A stretch of DNA of 64,000 nt from Botryotinia globosa (GCA_014898425.1 RCSZ01000013.1:1419501-1483500); one strand, 5' to 3'; numbered from the stretch's first letter, positions 11,828-24,284 are shown. Program-made: numbers and translations. The notes: a model not told the origin generated them from the letters alone.

Positions 11828-12238
11828 TCATTGAATTCCCACCAAAGGACTCTCCTCTAGCATCTTCACTTCCGACGGCGTCAGAAGCAGGGTCCAATAC
11901 AATATCCCCATGATCGTCAGAGAAGATGCTGTGCGCAATTTCGTCACCGATTGAGGTCCGAAAGATTCGAGGAGTTGCTGGATAGGATGTGTTCCGTCCG
12001 CAGGGAAACTATCTACTGGGAAGACCACCCATATATCTGTAGATCTGCGGTTTGAGGTGATACCTGGAGACGACTCTGGATCCGTGGTTTCATCTAGGGG
12101 TTGCGCTTTGTCCATTGAAGCCATTGTGTGTAGTGTACGGGTCGTGTGAAATGTTTTGGAAGTGACGCGTGGTATTTGTCGTTCATCAAATTGTCTAGAT
12201 TTAAATCTCTTGACAATACTTGGGGTGATGCTATCCAT
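11828..12238 (-). CDS. Small protein resembling a subtilase propeptide (I9-like)
   Basis: A single open frame of 136 residues starts at ATG 12238. After a basic, low-complexity N-terminus, residues from about 65 on (IWVVFPVDSFPAD, then ILYWTLLLTPSEVKMLE and ESPLVGI) follow the pattern of inhibitor-I9/subtilase propeptides: a WIV.P strand, a helix, an FW strand and a second helix before a PLV strand. No S8 catalytic domain follows in the downstream 500 bp. It could be a free-standing peptidase inhibitor-like protein, an orphan propeptide remnant, or a gene whose further exons I missed. The family assignment rests on pattern similarity judged by eye. Confidence 0.4.
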   Translation of the reverse strand: MDSITPSIVKRFKSRQFDERQIPRVTSKTFHTTRTLHTMASMDKAQPLDETTDPESSPGITSNRRSTDIWVVFPVDSFPADGTHPIQQLLESFGPQSVTKLRTASSLTIMGILYWTLLLTPSEVKMLEESPLVGIQ

Positions 12239-12878
12239 TTCCTTTGTACGAAGTAGCTCACCGGGAGTGGGTTTATATATCTAGCAGGTAATAGTAGTAG
12301 TACCTTATCATAGACAACGGGCCTTATCTTAGAGGATGCGTGTGAACGAATGAATACATTGTTCATTTGGCATCTGACTGAACTCTACAATAATAGATTT
12401 GAAACATTGAGAGATGATAGACGGGACACTTCATTACTTCATTAATACACTGTCTCGGTCCATTGGTTTGCGATTCACTCTGAACTATCTACCCGTCTTC
12501 AATCGGATTCATGGCCAGTGAATCAATCATATCATCCATCTCGTATCTCTTGTTCTCTACGTATAAGATATTCAGCTGTATACGTTGGCAATATTGACTG
12601 GTGGAGGGAAGGGTTACCGCATGGAAGAAAATTCTGGTCATCAATATTGTATGGAGGGCCAAGAAATGCGTTGTAGCCTTGTAGGTAGGTAACCTTGATC
12701 TTGATGAAGCTTTTGGATGGTGGTTGGATGATTGAATTATCGATACGGCCAATTGGATGGTCATAACCGGTCTTTCATCTGCATAGAGATGCATGGAATT
12801 TGTATACCATGTGTACCTAGGTAGGTAGAGTGTACAGATATCTTGTTTGGTGCTTTCCCCTCTCTCTTTGCGTTTCTC

Positions 12879-12935
12879 ATCTCATACGACAGAACTGATC
12901 TCATACGACAGAATTGATCTCATACGACAGAGCAG
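12879..12935. repeat. Three tandem copies of a 19-bp unit
   Basis: The unit ATCTCATACGACAGAACTG occurs three times in direct succession. The second copy differs at one base and the third at its last few bases. Confidence 0.9.
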
Positions 12936-13029
12936 AGAGGGGTACGCAGCTTCTCGTCACAGAGTGGCTGGGCTGATGTAAGAAGAATGTATGTTGTCGT
13001 AAATGGTGATGACGAAAAGATCAATCCTT

Positions 13030-13095
13030 CTCAAGTGTCTCTCAAGTGTCTCTCAAGTGTCTCTCAGGTGGCCCTCAGATGTCCCTCAGACGTGC
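13030..13095. repeat. Decaying 11-bp tandem repeat, six units
   Basis: Three identical copies of CTCAAGTGTCT are followed by three increasingly diverged copies (CTCAGGTGGCC, CTCAGATGTCC, CTCAGACGTGC), a gradient of age along the array. Confidence 0.85.
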
Positions 13096-14139
13096 CTTTG
13101 ACGAGACCTCTCCAAATGTATGAGCGTCACTCTTTTCCCACGAGGGATCCCAATTCCAACGGTTCATTAGGTTTCCCCCCCCCTCCCACCATGCAGATCA
13201 TTCAACGCTTTAGAACATTCCACCATCCAAAATAGAAGGTCAAGTCATGCCATGGACAGCTCAAGCCTAACGCAGCATGAGCTAAAAATAAGGCCGACCG
13301 CCTGCGTGAGTCTTTTTGGAAAAACGGTTGGTCCCATCCCATCCCATGCACTGGCTCACTGGCTCACTGGCTCGCTGGCATCCCGACGACGACTAGGTAT
13401 CACCTTACCTTGTAGGTATCGCTATCGGTTTTGGCCCATGTCCAGGAAATTGCATTGTGGAAGTATCAAATTTTATTGATCCATATAAGCAACCACTTGG
13501 ACCAGAGGGTAATCTTTACGTTCATCTCATCATATGGGGTATTGCAAAAGTTAGGTTTATATGTTTCAGAGTATTCTCCAAAGTGTAAATCTTTTTTGGG
13601 TCGAAAGGGGGAAATGATCAATGATGGTAGTGGTTTGGTGCCATACTTGCAGGTTTTTTCCTCTTTCTCATAGCACATGAATAGCACATGGATAGATAGC
13701 ACACAGACAGCTTTAATGATTTCCTTCTCTCATACGGATCATATAGATAGAGCACACAGACAGCCCTGACATCTTCATCTTCATCTTTGTCTTTGATATG
13801 TGGGATGGTATGGTGGATGAGTTTTAACCTTTTACCAATTCCAAAGAAGCTTCACACGCGAATGGCAGAAAGGACTAGGTAACTAGGTAGCTAGGTAGAT
13901 AGGCCCGTATATAGGAATATTACTAAAAATATGGTTATTTGTAAACACGAGTTCTGAGTATCGATTGGTATCTGATATTGAATATTTGATATTTGACGTT
14001 TGATGTGATTTGTGTTTTATCCCTGGTAACATACAGTCAAGTTAGTATTCAATAATAGTGAGATATACCAAGTAAGAACTACTAATAAATAGATACTATA
14101 CCTACTATCTACATACTCATACTGTCTTCTCATGCATTA

Positions 14140-14636
14140 TAAATGTAATAAAGGTAATAAATGGAATAAATGGAATAAATGTAATAATAGTAATGATAGT
14201 AATAATAGTAATAATAGTAATGATAGTAATAATAGTAATAATAGTAATAAATGAAATAATAGTAATAATAGTAATAATAGGAATAATAGTAATAATAGTA
14301 ATAATAGTAATAATAGTAATAATAGTAATAATAGGAATAATAAATGAAATAAATGAAATAAATGAAATAAATGAAATAAATGAAATAAATGAAATAAATG
14401 GAATAAATAGAATAAATGAAATAAATGAAATAAATGAAATAAATGGAATAAATAGAATAAATAGAATAAATGAAATAAATGGAATAAATGAAATAATAGT
14501 AATAATAGTAATAATAGGAATAATAGGAATAATAGTAATAATAGGAATAATAGTAATAATAGGAATAATAGTAATAATAGTAATAATAGTAATAATAGTA
14601 ATAATAGTAATAATAGTAATAATAGTAATAATAGCC
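14140..14636. repeat. Composite 9-bp minisatellite, about 500 bp
   Basis: Blocks of AATAATAGT-type units alternate with blocks of AAATAAATG-type units, with AATAATAGG variants. The period of 9 is a multiple of 3, so long frames stay open on both strands (14193-14657 plus, 14117-14665 minus), encoding I/V/N-rich or F/I/S-rich strings. Neither is a credible gene. Confidence 0.93.
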
Positions 14637-15258
14637 CTGGTGGTACTAGATAAATAAAAACTCATAAATAGAATTTGTAAATTATTAATCCCATCCTCAT
14701 CCTGTCCTATCTATAATCTCATACCTCTTGCCTCCTTCCCACCTATCAAGCTTTTATTACGCCGCCTCATTGATGTTTTCATCCGAGTCTTGCATTTGCA
14801 TTTCCATTTGCATTTTGAATTTTATATGATTTGTTAAAATTGATTTGATTTGTTCACTCGTACTTTTGCTTTTTCCCTCTCCTCTCTCTCTCTCTCTCTG
14901 TCTCCCTCTCTCTCTCTTCCATATTTACTTTTTCTCGTCCTATTATGCCCACTCCCCATTATCCACCAACCACCAATTATCCCCCCTCCCCCCCCAGTCC
15001 AGAACCTCAGAACCCCGTTTATTAGTCCTTTCCCTCTTATCCACTTGTTACGACTTTCCTACTTTCCCAAGCATCTCTTCCCTACCAGATCAGCCTCATA
15101 CGAAGGGATACACAACTCTTCAAACACCTCATCACCAATTCAATCCTACACTCCATTTGCAAATGTGATTTTTTTCTCTGCAGCTGAAACAAGAATAACC
15201 ACCTTGCTTCCTAATTATCCCTCGGGGTAGGATCAATGTTGTTCGACGTTTCTCCAAA

Positions 15259-18200
15259 ATGCCATTACTACGTCGTCGTGCTGCTGCCAGCGATGCTGAA
15301 ATGCGACGACATAGCTTCTTTCCTGTCGATTCAAATACTCTAAATCCAATTCGCGATACCGAACTTCCAGATGGCAGAGTGAGTGAACAAATGCCACGAC
15401 GTCCTTCGCCTGGAGATTTCCCTTCAAATGCCGCAGAATCAGGAACAATGACATCGTTACCCATGCTAGTTAGACCTGCTACAGATTATCCTGCTGCGCT
15501 TCAGCGATCGGGGTCGCCACCGATACAGGAGGAAACTTCGAAACATCGTCGCTTCTCTATGTTAAGGTTTCGACATGCTTCCGACTCACAATTGTCCACA
15601 AGGTCGCGATTACAGGCTCAGAGTTCAATAGCAGAAGATGCTCCTCCAATCCCTCAGCGCAAGTATTTTTTCCATTTTTTTCCATTTGATGTCACTCCTC
15701 AACATTTCGAGGCATTTGATTTGTGCAACAATTTAATTTGAACTGAAGAATGGCTTGCTAGGTCTACCTTCTTGGCATAGTGCTGACAGTATACCAGCCC
15801 CAGAGATTATCACCACGGCTCCAACCATGGATTTCAATGGAGGACGCCCAATGAAGAAAAAGTCGCGGGTTAGACTTCCCGGCCGTACCAAATCGACGGC
15901 TGTGAATAACAATCGAGCGAAGCAACAAGAGCAACCGCCATCACAACCAGAAGATACATCGGATATCGAAAGGCTCTCCAAGAAAGAGCGAAGGAAGACA
16001 ATGTCAGAGTCGGGACCGAGCAATAAGAGCCGTGTTACTTTTGACGAACCCAATCGCCCAGTGACCCATGGCAATGGTGGCTCACCTCCTGCATATGGAG
16101 ACGAAGCGTCCTCGGCACTGGCTCTGCCAGTAAATAGACTTTCGGAATCTTCAAGGTCGGATGCAAGCTCGGGCGAGCATGGAGTATATGCAACGACGAC
16201 GACAACTACGCACACTGTCCAAACAACGACAACCTTCTTTCGTCTTCCTCGCCGGAAGAAGCCCGCTCCATTATTCGATCTGAGCCATCTTCCACAAAAG
16301 TCCGCGCAAAACGATGCTTCGAATTCGCTTTCTGTCACGCGATACCCCGCTGCTCCTTCGTCCGACTCGGCTCGGGCCATAACCCCCAAATCATCGGACG
16401 ACCTGACGCCACAAGGTTCCCATTCTCCATTCGCACCGTCTCCGTCTCACACCCCTTCCTCTCCTACTGCTTTGACGAAGACATCATCGGGTCTAGGTCG
16501 GCCAGGCACCCCCTTATTACGACAAGGTTCCACTGCGTCATCTTCGAGATCATCACCCACCCGTTCAAGATTAACGCTGCGCGGTCGTTCATCCACTTTG
16601 AGCTCTCTGAGAAATGCACCAAATGAAGACTCTTTACCGACACCTACGTTACCATCGACGAGGACTTCTACATCCACCGGCAGGAAAAGTTTTGGCGATT
16701 TGTTCAATCTTACAGCTCGATTGCGCCAGAATCCCGAACCGGGAAATAGTTCGGGACCTACCACCCCTGCTTCCAATACTTCGAAGAACAATTCCATGCA
16801 ATTGAACCGAGAAGAGGCCATCATTCTACCGGAACGATACGATGATGACACACCAGCTAATTATTTAGTCAGGCTTGAAGAGGCAGTTAGTCGAGGTGTT
16901 GTAGCTAGTGTATTGTCGAAAGGGACGGACTCTTTCTCACAGGCTGTTCTTCGTAGCTACATGAGAGGGTTTGGTTTCTTTGGAGATCCTATGGACATGG
17001 CCATTCGAAAGTTGCTCATGGAAGTGGAGCTCCCAAAAGAGACACAGCAGATCGATAGGTGTTTGCAAGGTTTTGCAAACAGGTATCATGAGTGCAATCC
17101 TGGCATCTATGCATCTCCTGACCAAGCCTACTTTATCGCATTTTCACTTCTTATTCTACACACAGATGTATTCAACAAAAATAACAAACATAAAATGACA
17201 AAGGCAGACTACATCAAGAACACCCACGGCGAAGGAATCTTTGACGAAATTCTGGAATGTTTCTATGATAACATCTCATATACCCCCTTTATCCACGTGG
17301 AGGATGACCTAGATATCAATGGCGAGAGAATAATACCCCACAAAATGAAAAAGAAGTCGAAGATGCTTCGGGGAGGTGGCGATCCTAACAAACGTCCCTC
17401 GAAAGAACCTGTTGACCCCTATACTTTGATTCTTGATAGCAAGCTGGACACTTTGCGGCCAAATCTAAAGGATGTCATGCATCTTGACGAACATTATAGT
17501 TATCTCGGCACCGCACCGTGTCTGAATCTACAGAATTTACAAAAGACGTTCTTCAAGACGGGTGTTTTACAGATTGTTTCGGCCAGATCACGACCAGATG
17601 CCTTCATGTCGGAAAAAACTGTTACAAATCCCGAGGAAGCACAAGCCGGCATCGTGGATATCAAAATTACCAAGGTTGGTTTATTGTGGCGAAAAGATGC
17701 AAAGAAGAAGAAGACTCGCTCTCCGTGGCAGGAGTGGGGAGCAATTCTAACTGGTGCTCAATTGTACTTTTTCCGAAATACTGCGTGGATTAAAAGCTTG
17801 ATGCATCAGCACGAGACGCATATCAAACAAGGCCATGATGGCACGCCTGTGATTTTCAAGCCTCCGCTAGAACAGTTCAAACCTGATGCATTGATGTCAA
17901 CCGATGATGCAGTCGCTCTAGTAGATTCTACCTACAAGAAGCACAAGCACGCCTTCGTTTTTGTGCGCCATGGAGGATTTGAAGAGACTTTCTTGGCCGA
18001 TAATGAAGATGAGATGAATGATTGGTTGGCTAAGCTCAACTATGCCGCAGCGTTTAGGACTGCTGGCGTGCGTATGCGTGGTGTGGTGGGGGGCAACTAC
18101 GAAGGGCAACGCAATCGAGGCATCCGTCGACTCGATAGTGCAAACGATTCTACCAGGTTTATTCAGACACCTTCGGGTGAAGTTTCTATAGTCAGTGGAA

Positions 18201-19699
18201 AGATTGACAACAAAATGCAGGACGATATCTTGGCAGCACGTCGCCAAATTATGCTACAAAAAGTGGTTGAAGCCGAGGAAAAGCTTACCGTTGCAGTGAA
18301 ACAGTTGGATTCCCAACTTCGAAATGCTCGCCACTTACAAATTCTCGCTCCGGTTCAACAAAAGACGAGAGAGCAAGTTTTGTCGGCTGCAGCTCGCATG
18401 GCTGCTCAACTGAAGTGGGGTAGAATGGAAATCTGGCGCTTGAAGTGTCACAGGGATATTTTGATCTTGGATCTTGACGAAGAAAAAAACATGGAAGGAG
18501 ATTCTGCGCAAAAGACAGATTCAAACGGAGATACACCCATGTCCGCACGATCTGCTTTGAACCGTTTGCAATCCAAGGCAAGTAGCTTAGCGCCGCAAGG
18601 CACGCCCAAGTCACCTACGTTAGACTCCATGACTCGACCTTCTACGTCCGGTCCATCGCTTTCACCGTCAGCAGACAAAGAAAACACGATGGATGACATA
18701 TTTCAAGCAGCACCAAATTCGATGCACAAAGCTCAAGCATCTTGGGAGCTTCCACCTTTGGCCATCAACGAACAGGCTACGCGTAAACCTTCAGTCTCCA
18801 GTGTCGTACCCCCGAGTCCCAGTCTTGCCACGATGACATCTCGTTCAAGTTTGAATCAAGCTCCAACCTTGAGCTCTAAACCTTCGGATCCAAATCTCGA
18901 TGCTGCGGAGCAATCTGTTCTTGAACAAGCTGGATTGATCGATTCGGACATGGCGAGCGAAGAGAAAGAGCAGTTCGCCGACAAGGACAAGTTCGGCAAA
19001 GGCAAAATTCGTCGCAGTATTCATCAAACCTTACGCGAGGCGCACGTTCCATCGCATCACCGTAGTCGAAGAGGCAGGGACTCGAATTCGAGCGCTGGCA
19101 TGTCAGATGAAGGTACTACAGATGACATACTCTCTCGTGGTTCTGGAAGCTTCGTTGTACATGGCAAAAAGGCTTCGGTCATCACATTCGGGACGGAACT
19201 TCAAAGCATGTCACCAGAAGAACGCTTACGTCTTCGTAAACAGCCTCACAAGGAAGATTCTGAAGCAACATCACCTGCTACTATCGATGACGACTTCCAC
19301 TCCATACTTGCTGAACCAATTGAGTTTCATCAGCGCCATAATTCAGCTGCAAGCACAAGTACAGCGACTGCCAGGAGTTTCCGGGAATTGCATAGGAAAT
19401 ATTCCTCCCAGCACTCAGACCGACCTCCAAACCTTGCTGTCACTGTAGATGACGACGACGAAACGGCAGTAAGTATGTCTGACGGCCGACGAAGCCCTTT
19501 GCCCCCAGTCGAAGACGAAAACGAAGACGAAGATTCAAGTAGCAATGACAGAACAAAATTCTACACACCAGATCCCTCACCTCGTGTAGCCGAGTTTGAT
19601 GAGCATTCGCTAGTTGAACCGAATCTACAGCACGACATTGAACACATCGATTCGAACGAGCGGCTACCAAGTCCTACTCTTCAAACAGTCGGTGCTTGA
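15259..19699 (+). CDS. Sec7-PH domain Arf guanine nucleotide exchange factor (Syt1-like)
   Basis: Exon 1 (15259-15658) joins a 1.3-kb-codon exon ending at 19699, giving about 1,445 residues. The first intron fits best as a GC-AG intron, 15659-15761 (donor GCAAGT, acceptor GCTAG). A GT-AG alternative, 15663-15780, also keeps frame and gives 1,440 residues. Long Ser/Thr/Pro-rich stretches flank a Sec7 domain at about 480-655, with LRSYMRGFGFFGDPMD, the LPKETQQIDR loop carrying the exchange glutamate, and DQAYFIAFSLLILHTDVFN. A PH domain follows at about 760-895 (TKVGLLWRKD to NDWLAKLNYAAAFRT), then a coiled coil (about 920-1000). This layout matches fungal Syt1-type GEFs that load GTP on Arf or Arl proteins at Golgi membranes. 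The subgroup assignment is inference. Confidence 0.9.
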
Positions 19700-20879
19700 T
19701 ACACCGTGTTTTATAAATGGTAAAATACCAAGACAACCCTTCCACACATTCACACAACATTTTCATATCACTGTTCTTGTCTCTTCATTGATTTCAGCGA
19801 AATTAAAGCATAGCGCGCATGCAACTATTTTAACGACAATCCTTTATATATCCATTTCTTGACTTGCGGCGGGCTCTTTTACAATACCTGTGATGATTGA
19901 TATTTTCGGGAAGCGAAAAGGGAACGGATCTTTTTTTCGCGAGAATTAAAAGTATTTGATAGTTCATTTTTTTCGGTAGTACCTTTTTAGTTTTTACTTG
20001 GTTTTTTTTTTGTTTTCGTTTTACTGAATTTTACAATTGTTGTCGTGGTTATTTGGGACACATACGTTTGAAAGCATTTATAGTGCGTGTGTATACTAGC
20101 GGTTGGCATGGGTAGGGATGGTGGATAGGGTGATTAGGCAGGAAAGGGAAGCAAGGGCTGTAAGATGTATTGGGTTAGGAACCATATATTTCCATGTGAA
20201 GGGGTCGTCTTATGGTATGGCACATGGTTTCGGCTGCTGAGGTTATGGGCCGGATTGGCGTTTTGGGAATGGGGATGTGTTCGCTTTTTTTATACAAGAG
20301 GGTGAATGTGATGGGAGGCGAGAATTGAGATGATTGGAGATGATGGGGGAGAGAGAAGGAATTAGGAGTGGAATGTCAAAGTATGGATGGATCGATACTT
20401 GGTGAGAGGAAATGGGAGAGTGAGGAGGATGGGGGTGAAATGGGATCGGATGAGAGGGGATGCAATGAAGGGAATGGAGTTGACTTAATATCGGAGCAGA
20501 GTGGGAAAGTAAGAAGACAAAGGAGATAGGTGATAGGCGATATAAATATCAATGAAGATTCATATGTGTGGTCTTTTATCTGGAATATTGATTCTGGTTA
20601 TCATTGTGATTATGATTGCAAGTTGTATTCATTGATTAATTGTGCTTTGGATTTCTTGCAAAAAGGCATTGTGAGAATAGAATTGAAAGTTGTGTGGATA
20701 TGTGTACACTATATATACCTAAATAAATAGCTTTATGTAGGGATGTAGGTAGGTATATCTAGGTGTTGATAGTAATAACGATGATATATAACCCCATCTT
20801 TATAAATTGTAAAATTATTTTTTATATTTTTTATTTACCCAAGTACCTACCTACCTATGCAGTGTATATCTATTTATTA

Positions 20880-21046
20880 TATACTTATTTATATATTCAC
20901 TTATATACTTGTTCACATATTCACTCATATACTTACTTATATATTCAGTTACATACTTATTCATATATTCACTCATATATTCACTCATATACTTATATAT
21001 TCACTTACATACTTATTCATATATTCACTCACTCACTTACTTATAT
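20880..21046. repeat. Degenerate tandem repeat related to ATATTCACTCATATACTTA
   Basis: Units of about 10-20 bp built from ATACTTA, ATATTCACT and CATATACTT recur head to tail with point variation. They keep all three plus frames partly open. Confidence 0.75.
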
Positions 21047-21105
21047 CTTGCAGTAGATAGATGGGTATTTGTTCAGGAAATGAAATTAAATTAAATGAAA
21101 TGTGG

Positions 21106-21145
21106 AGATTGGATTGGATTGGATTGGATTGGATTGGATTGGATT
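21106..21145. repeat. GGATT pentanucleotide repeat, about eight copies
   Basis: Perfect tandem GGATT units end in GGATTAAAGG. Confidence 0.9.
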
Positions 21146-21355
21146 AAAGGGAGCAGGTAAGTGCATTACGTACATTACATACATATATTACATTACATGA
21201 CATGAGATGTATATGCAATCCCTTCCATTCAATCCTGCCAGCCAGCCTGTCTGCCTGCCTGCCACATCCACATTCCCCCAGCAGTACATCTACATCTACA
21301 TCTACCAATTTCAATCTCCAAGCGCAAGGCTTCCATTCCATTCCCCTCTCTACCT

Positions 21356-23370
21356 CTATCTCTTGCCCTTCTTCTTCTTCCCCTTTGCACCTCCACTTCC
21401 ACCCGTTACAACCTTGCTCCCGGACGCCTCAACACCCTCTAGCGCATCTTCTCTCACGACGCCTCCCTGCGTCGCATCCAACGCCTTCTTCTTTCCCTTT
21501 TTACCTTTCGGTCTGTAGGAGCTGCGATCCTTGAGCGGTAACCACCTCTCTGGATCCATTGTCTTGCCCTCCTCAAAATCTTTAGGCAATTTTGATTTGC
21601 GCGTTCCTATTGTCTTTTGTTTTTTCGTCGGGTCTTCGTTTTCGTTTTCTCTTTCCTTGTCATCTAAAGCGCGTTTCTTGGATGATTCGGTGGATGCAGC
21701 GGATGTGGTATTGGGTGTCCAACTTGGGATGCCCGAGGATTCGAGATCTTCGGCGTTGGTGCCGGAGATGAGTTTGGGGATGGGGATGAGCGTGTCGATG
21801 TCTGAAGAAATTTTGGCGAAATCGGAAGATGCGTATGAAGCGACGCAGCCGGCGATTGCGACGCGGTCTGTGGGATCTTGAGAGCGGAGGGAGGAGAAGA
21901 TTTCGCCTGCTGCTTTGGCATCTTCGGGGTTGGAAGATTCGAGGAGGGAGATACCTGCTGCGTGGAAGAGGGATGGGGAAGGTTTGGATTTCTGTCGCCA
22001 GTATGAAGCGGCTTTTTCGAGCACGGGTCCTATAGGGGTCTTTTGGCCGGTGGATCGATAGAGGGAGATGAGAAGGGCTACTAGTCCTGGTGCAAATCGT
22101 ACATCTTGATCTGAGGGATTGGAAGACTCTTCTAGGCGCTTGAAAAATGCTACCAGGAGGGCAATTGCAGGGGCAGGATTGTCCATCGATACGTAAAGTT
22201 GAACAATGGTAAGGATCAATCCAACGTCATTTGGTCGCTTCTCAAGAAGTGACAGAGTTTGCTTCAAAGCGGCTTTTCCGGTTTTGTCTTCGGCATGAGC
22301 TGCAGCGTTGAGAACCGAGAGGCCGTTGATTGATGGTGAGATAGTTGGTGATGAAGAGGCCGAGATCTTTTTTAATGTAGATTCCGCGACACCTCCATAT
22401 TTCAACGCCTGTAACTCAGCAGTGTAATGATTTCGTTCCAGAATGTTCGCTTGATATTCGAAATGCTTTTCTCGATGCGACAAGTTGGGTACTGAGTCGA
22501 AGATTCGTTTTAAAAGGTACGGGTTGTCAATTTCAGTCGATGTAGCTAATACATTATTTTGGGCGATTATTTTGGATTGAGGTTCTGGTATACTGTAGGG
22601 GTCAGCTTCAAGCTCAGTAAACGTGTTTGGCATGCATACTCAGCAAGATTAATCATCTTATTTAATGACTTTGCCTCTTCAATTTTACCCAATTTCGTCA
22701 GCACAAATGCCTGTTGTACCATGATAGGCAAGACTTCTGCTCTCTTTTCATCATCACTTAATTCGTCCAGAGCCTCGCACAGATCCCTTGCCCGCTTCAA
22801 CAGGAACTGTCCCTTGTTGTAATCTCCTTTCGCGATGTACCCGCATGCAACATTATACGCCGTCTCGAATGCCTCGAAATCGTCGTTTTTGCTCTTCAAT
22901 TCACTTCTCTCGCCCTGCCACGCTAATTGCACATCCACAGCCAGTCCATTGATCCTCAGATCCATTACTTCATCTCCAGCTCCCACACTTTCTGCGAGCT
23001 GTTTGTAAAGCTCCTCCGCATCCGCAAATCTCTCGGCACGATATGCGACTTGCGCAGCGACATGTTTCAAACCCCTACTATTACCTCCTTCACAAACTTT
23101 CGCTGCATCTGCCAATTTGCCTGTCTTATACAGAGCATAAGCGCGCTCCAAGATACATTGAGAAGCCAGTTTATCTCCGCCATCATCGAGCGCTTTTAGT
23201 GCATCGTCGTATCGGTCGAGTTTAAGGAGGGCGACGGCGCGGGTATGTAAGGCATTGGGGTCGAGTTTAGAACTCTCTAATACGTCATTGGTAGCTTTGA
23301 GTATTTCATTATGGTCAGTAATTGAGGAATCGTGAAGGAGAGCGCTGAGGGTTGCGGTATGGCTGGCCAT
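21356..23370 (-). CDS. srp72: Signal recognition particle subunit SRP72
   Basis: Exons 23370-22640 and 22592-21356 flank a 47-nt intron (donor GTATGC, branch GCTGAC, acceptor TACAG). The split Asp codon rebuilds INLADIPEPQSKIIAQNN, and the protein is 655 residues. TPR-like helical repeats fill the first two thirds (for example DPNALHTRAVALLKLDRYDDAL and ERAYALYKTGKLADAA). A lysine-rich linker leads to the conserved SRP72 RNA-binding motif MDPERWLPLKDRSSYRPKGKK near 575-600 and a GKKKKGKR tail. SRP72 binds SRP68 and 7S RNA in the particle that directs secretory ribosomes to the ER. The start is the first ATG before the conserved N-terminal repeat. Confidence 0.95.
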
Positions 23371-24041
23371 TGCTTTGTATTAGAATTGTTGAATGTATGG
23401 TAATACTGTAGCCATGCAGTATGGAGATGGTGTCAACAGCTTGGGGTAGTGGGGTGCAAGGAGGGAGGTGGACTTTAAAAAATAACCGACATCGATCGCC
23501 TGTTAGTGTGGCAGAATTTCACCGCTTTATTGATCTACTGCACGCGACACAGAACCATATTCGACACACAATCCTCTGGAGTACAGATAATACCCAGGAA
23601 CCTTTCGATATTCCAGGTCAGATTTGACCTTCAAATGAACTGATTGCCCAGTGGATCGAGTCTTTCCGAGGGGTTGGGAGATTCTAATCAAATCATTGAC
23701 TATAATTGTTTGACGATTCTACCGAGTTGAAACATTGGATTCAGCAGGTAGACTCAAATGAACTGAAAGACTGAAATGGCACGAAGCATTCAAATGAGTT
23801 AAAGGATTCAAATCGACTGAGGTAGAGGATCACAATGAACATAAGTAAATCCAAAGTCAAAGTCCAGGGAGAGTTTTGTGCAGAGAACTCTAAGAGATTG
23901 CCGAGTCTGGCAGGCTCTTAACCATTTCGGTTCTAGATGAGCATACGGTTGTGGTTTCTTATGTGTTTTCACTTTGATTCTGCAAGTTTTAATATGCAAG
24001 GGTCATGATTTTGTATTTTACGGGCCTTCCGATAAAACTTC

Positions 24042-24284
24042 ATGGGCGCCACCTGCTCTTCTTTAGACTGGCGAGTGTTTGCATTCCTAAAATGCTTAGG
24101 TGCGGCCTGTATGGTAATTTGGGCAGCGGCAGCTTACGTCTCGTCACGACTATTTGGCGGTTATGAAACGATCGAGAGCCCAGAAAAATTTGAGGAGAGG
24201 CTGGAGGAGCATGATCGGGATGGTTATTCTCAACCCTCTGCACTGGGCTATATATATACAGTGTTCTTTGGGCATTCTGAGTGA
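24042..24284 (+). CDS. Hypothetical 80-residue membrane protein
   Basis: This is an ATG-initiated frame of 80 residues. It starts MGATCSS, which fits the N-myristoylation pattern (Gly2, small residue at position 6) with a nearby cysteine. One hydrophobic segment (about 17-35, LGAACMVIWAAAAYV) is followed by a charged stretch (ESPEKFEERLEEHDRD). I know no family for it. It may be the first exon of a longer gene, or a chance frame. Confidence 0.25.
   Translation: MGATCSSLDWRVFAFLKCLGAACMVIWAAAAYVSSRLFGGYETIESPEKFEERLEEHDRDGYSQPSALGYIYTVFFGHSE

Larger units (their letters stand above)
12239..15258. other. Long spacer with several tandem repeats
   Basis: No gene is supported. It contains a triplicated 19-mer (12879-12935), a decaying 11-mer array (13030-13095), several CTAGGTAG motifs (12815-12827, 13873-13902), the large 9-bp minisatellite (14140-14636) and a pyrimidine-rich 5' leader with CT repeats (14881-14921) just upstream of the Sec7-domain gene. 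ORFs of 60-100 codons at 12489-13700 look like chance frames. Confidence 0.65.
19700..21355. other. Convergent 3' spacer with tandem repeats
   Basis: This lies between two converging genes, the Sec7 GEF and SRP72. It holds 3' untranslated sequence with T-rich and G-rich tracts, degenerate ATATTCACTCATATACTTA repeats (20880-21046), GGATT repeats (21106-21145) and ACATCT repeats near 21286-21305. No coding region is supported. Confidence 0.7.

Noticed and set aside
14117..14665. CRISPR-like or coding interpretation of the long array
   Set aside because: Units are 9 bp with no unique spacers, in a eukaryotic nuclear genome, and the frames are a by-product of the period.
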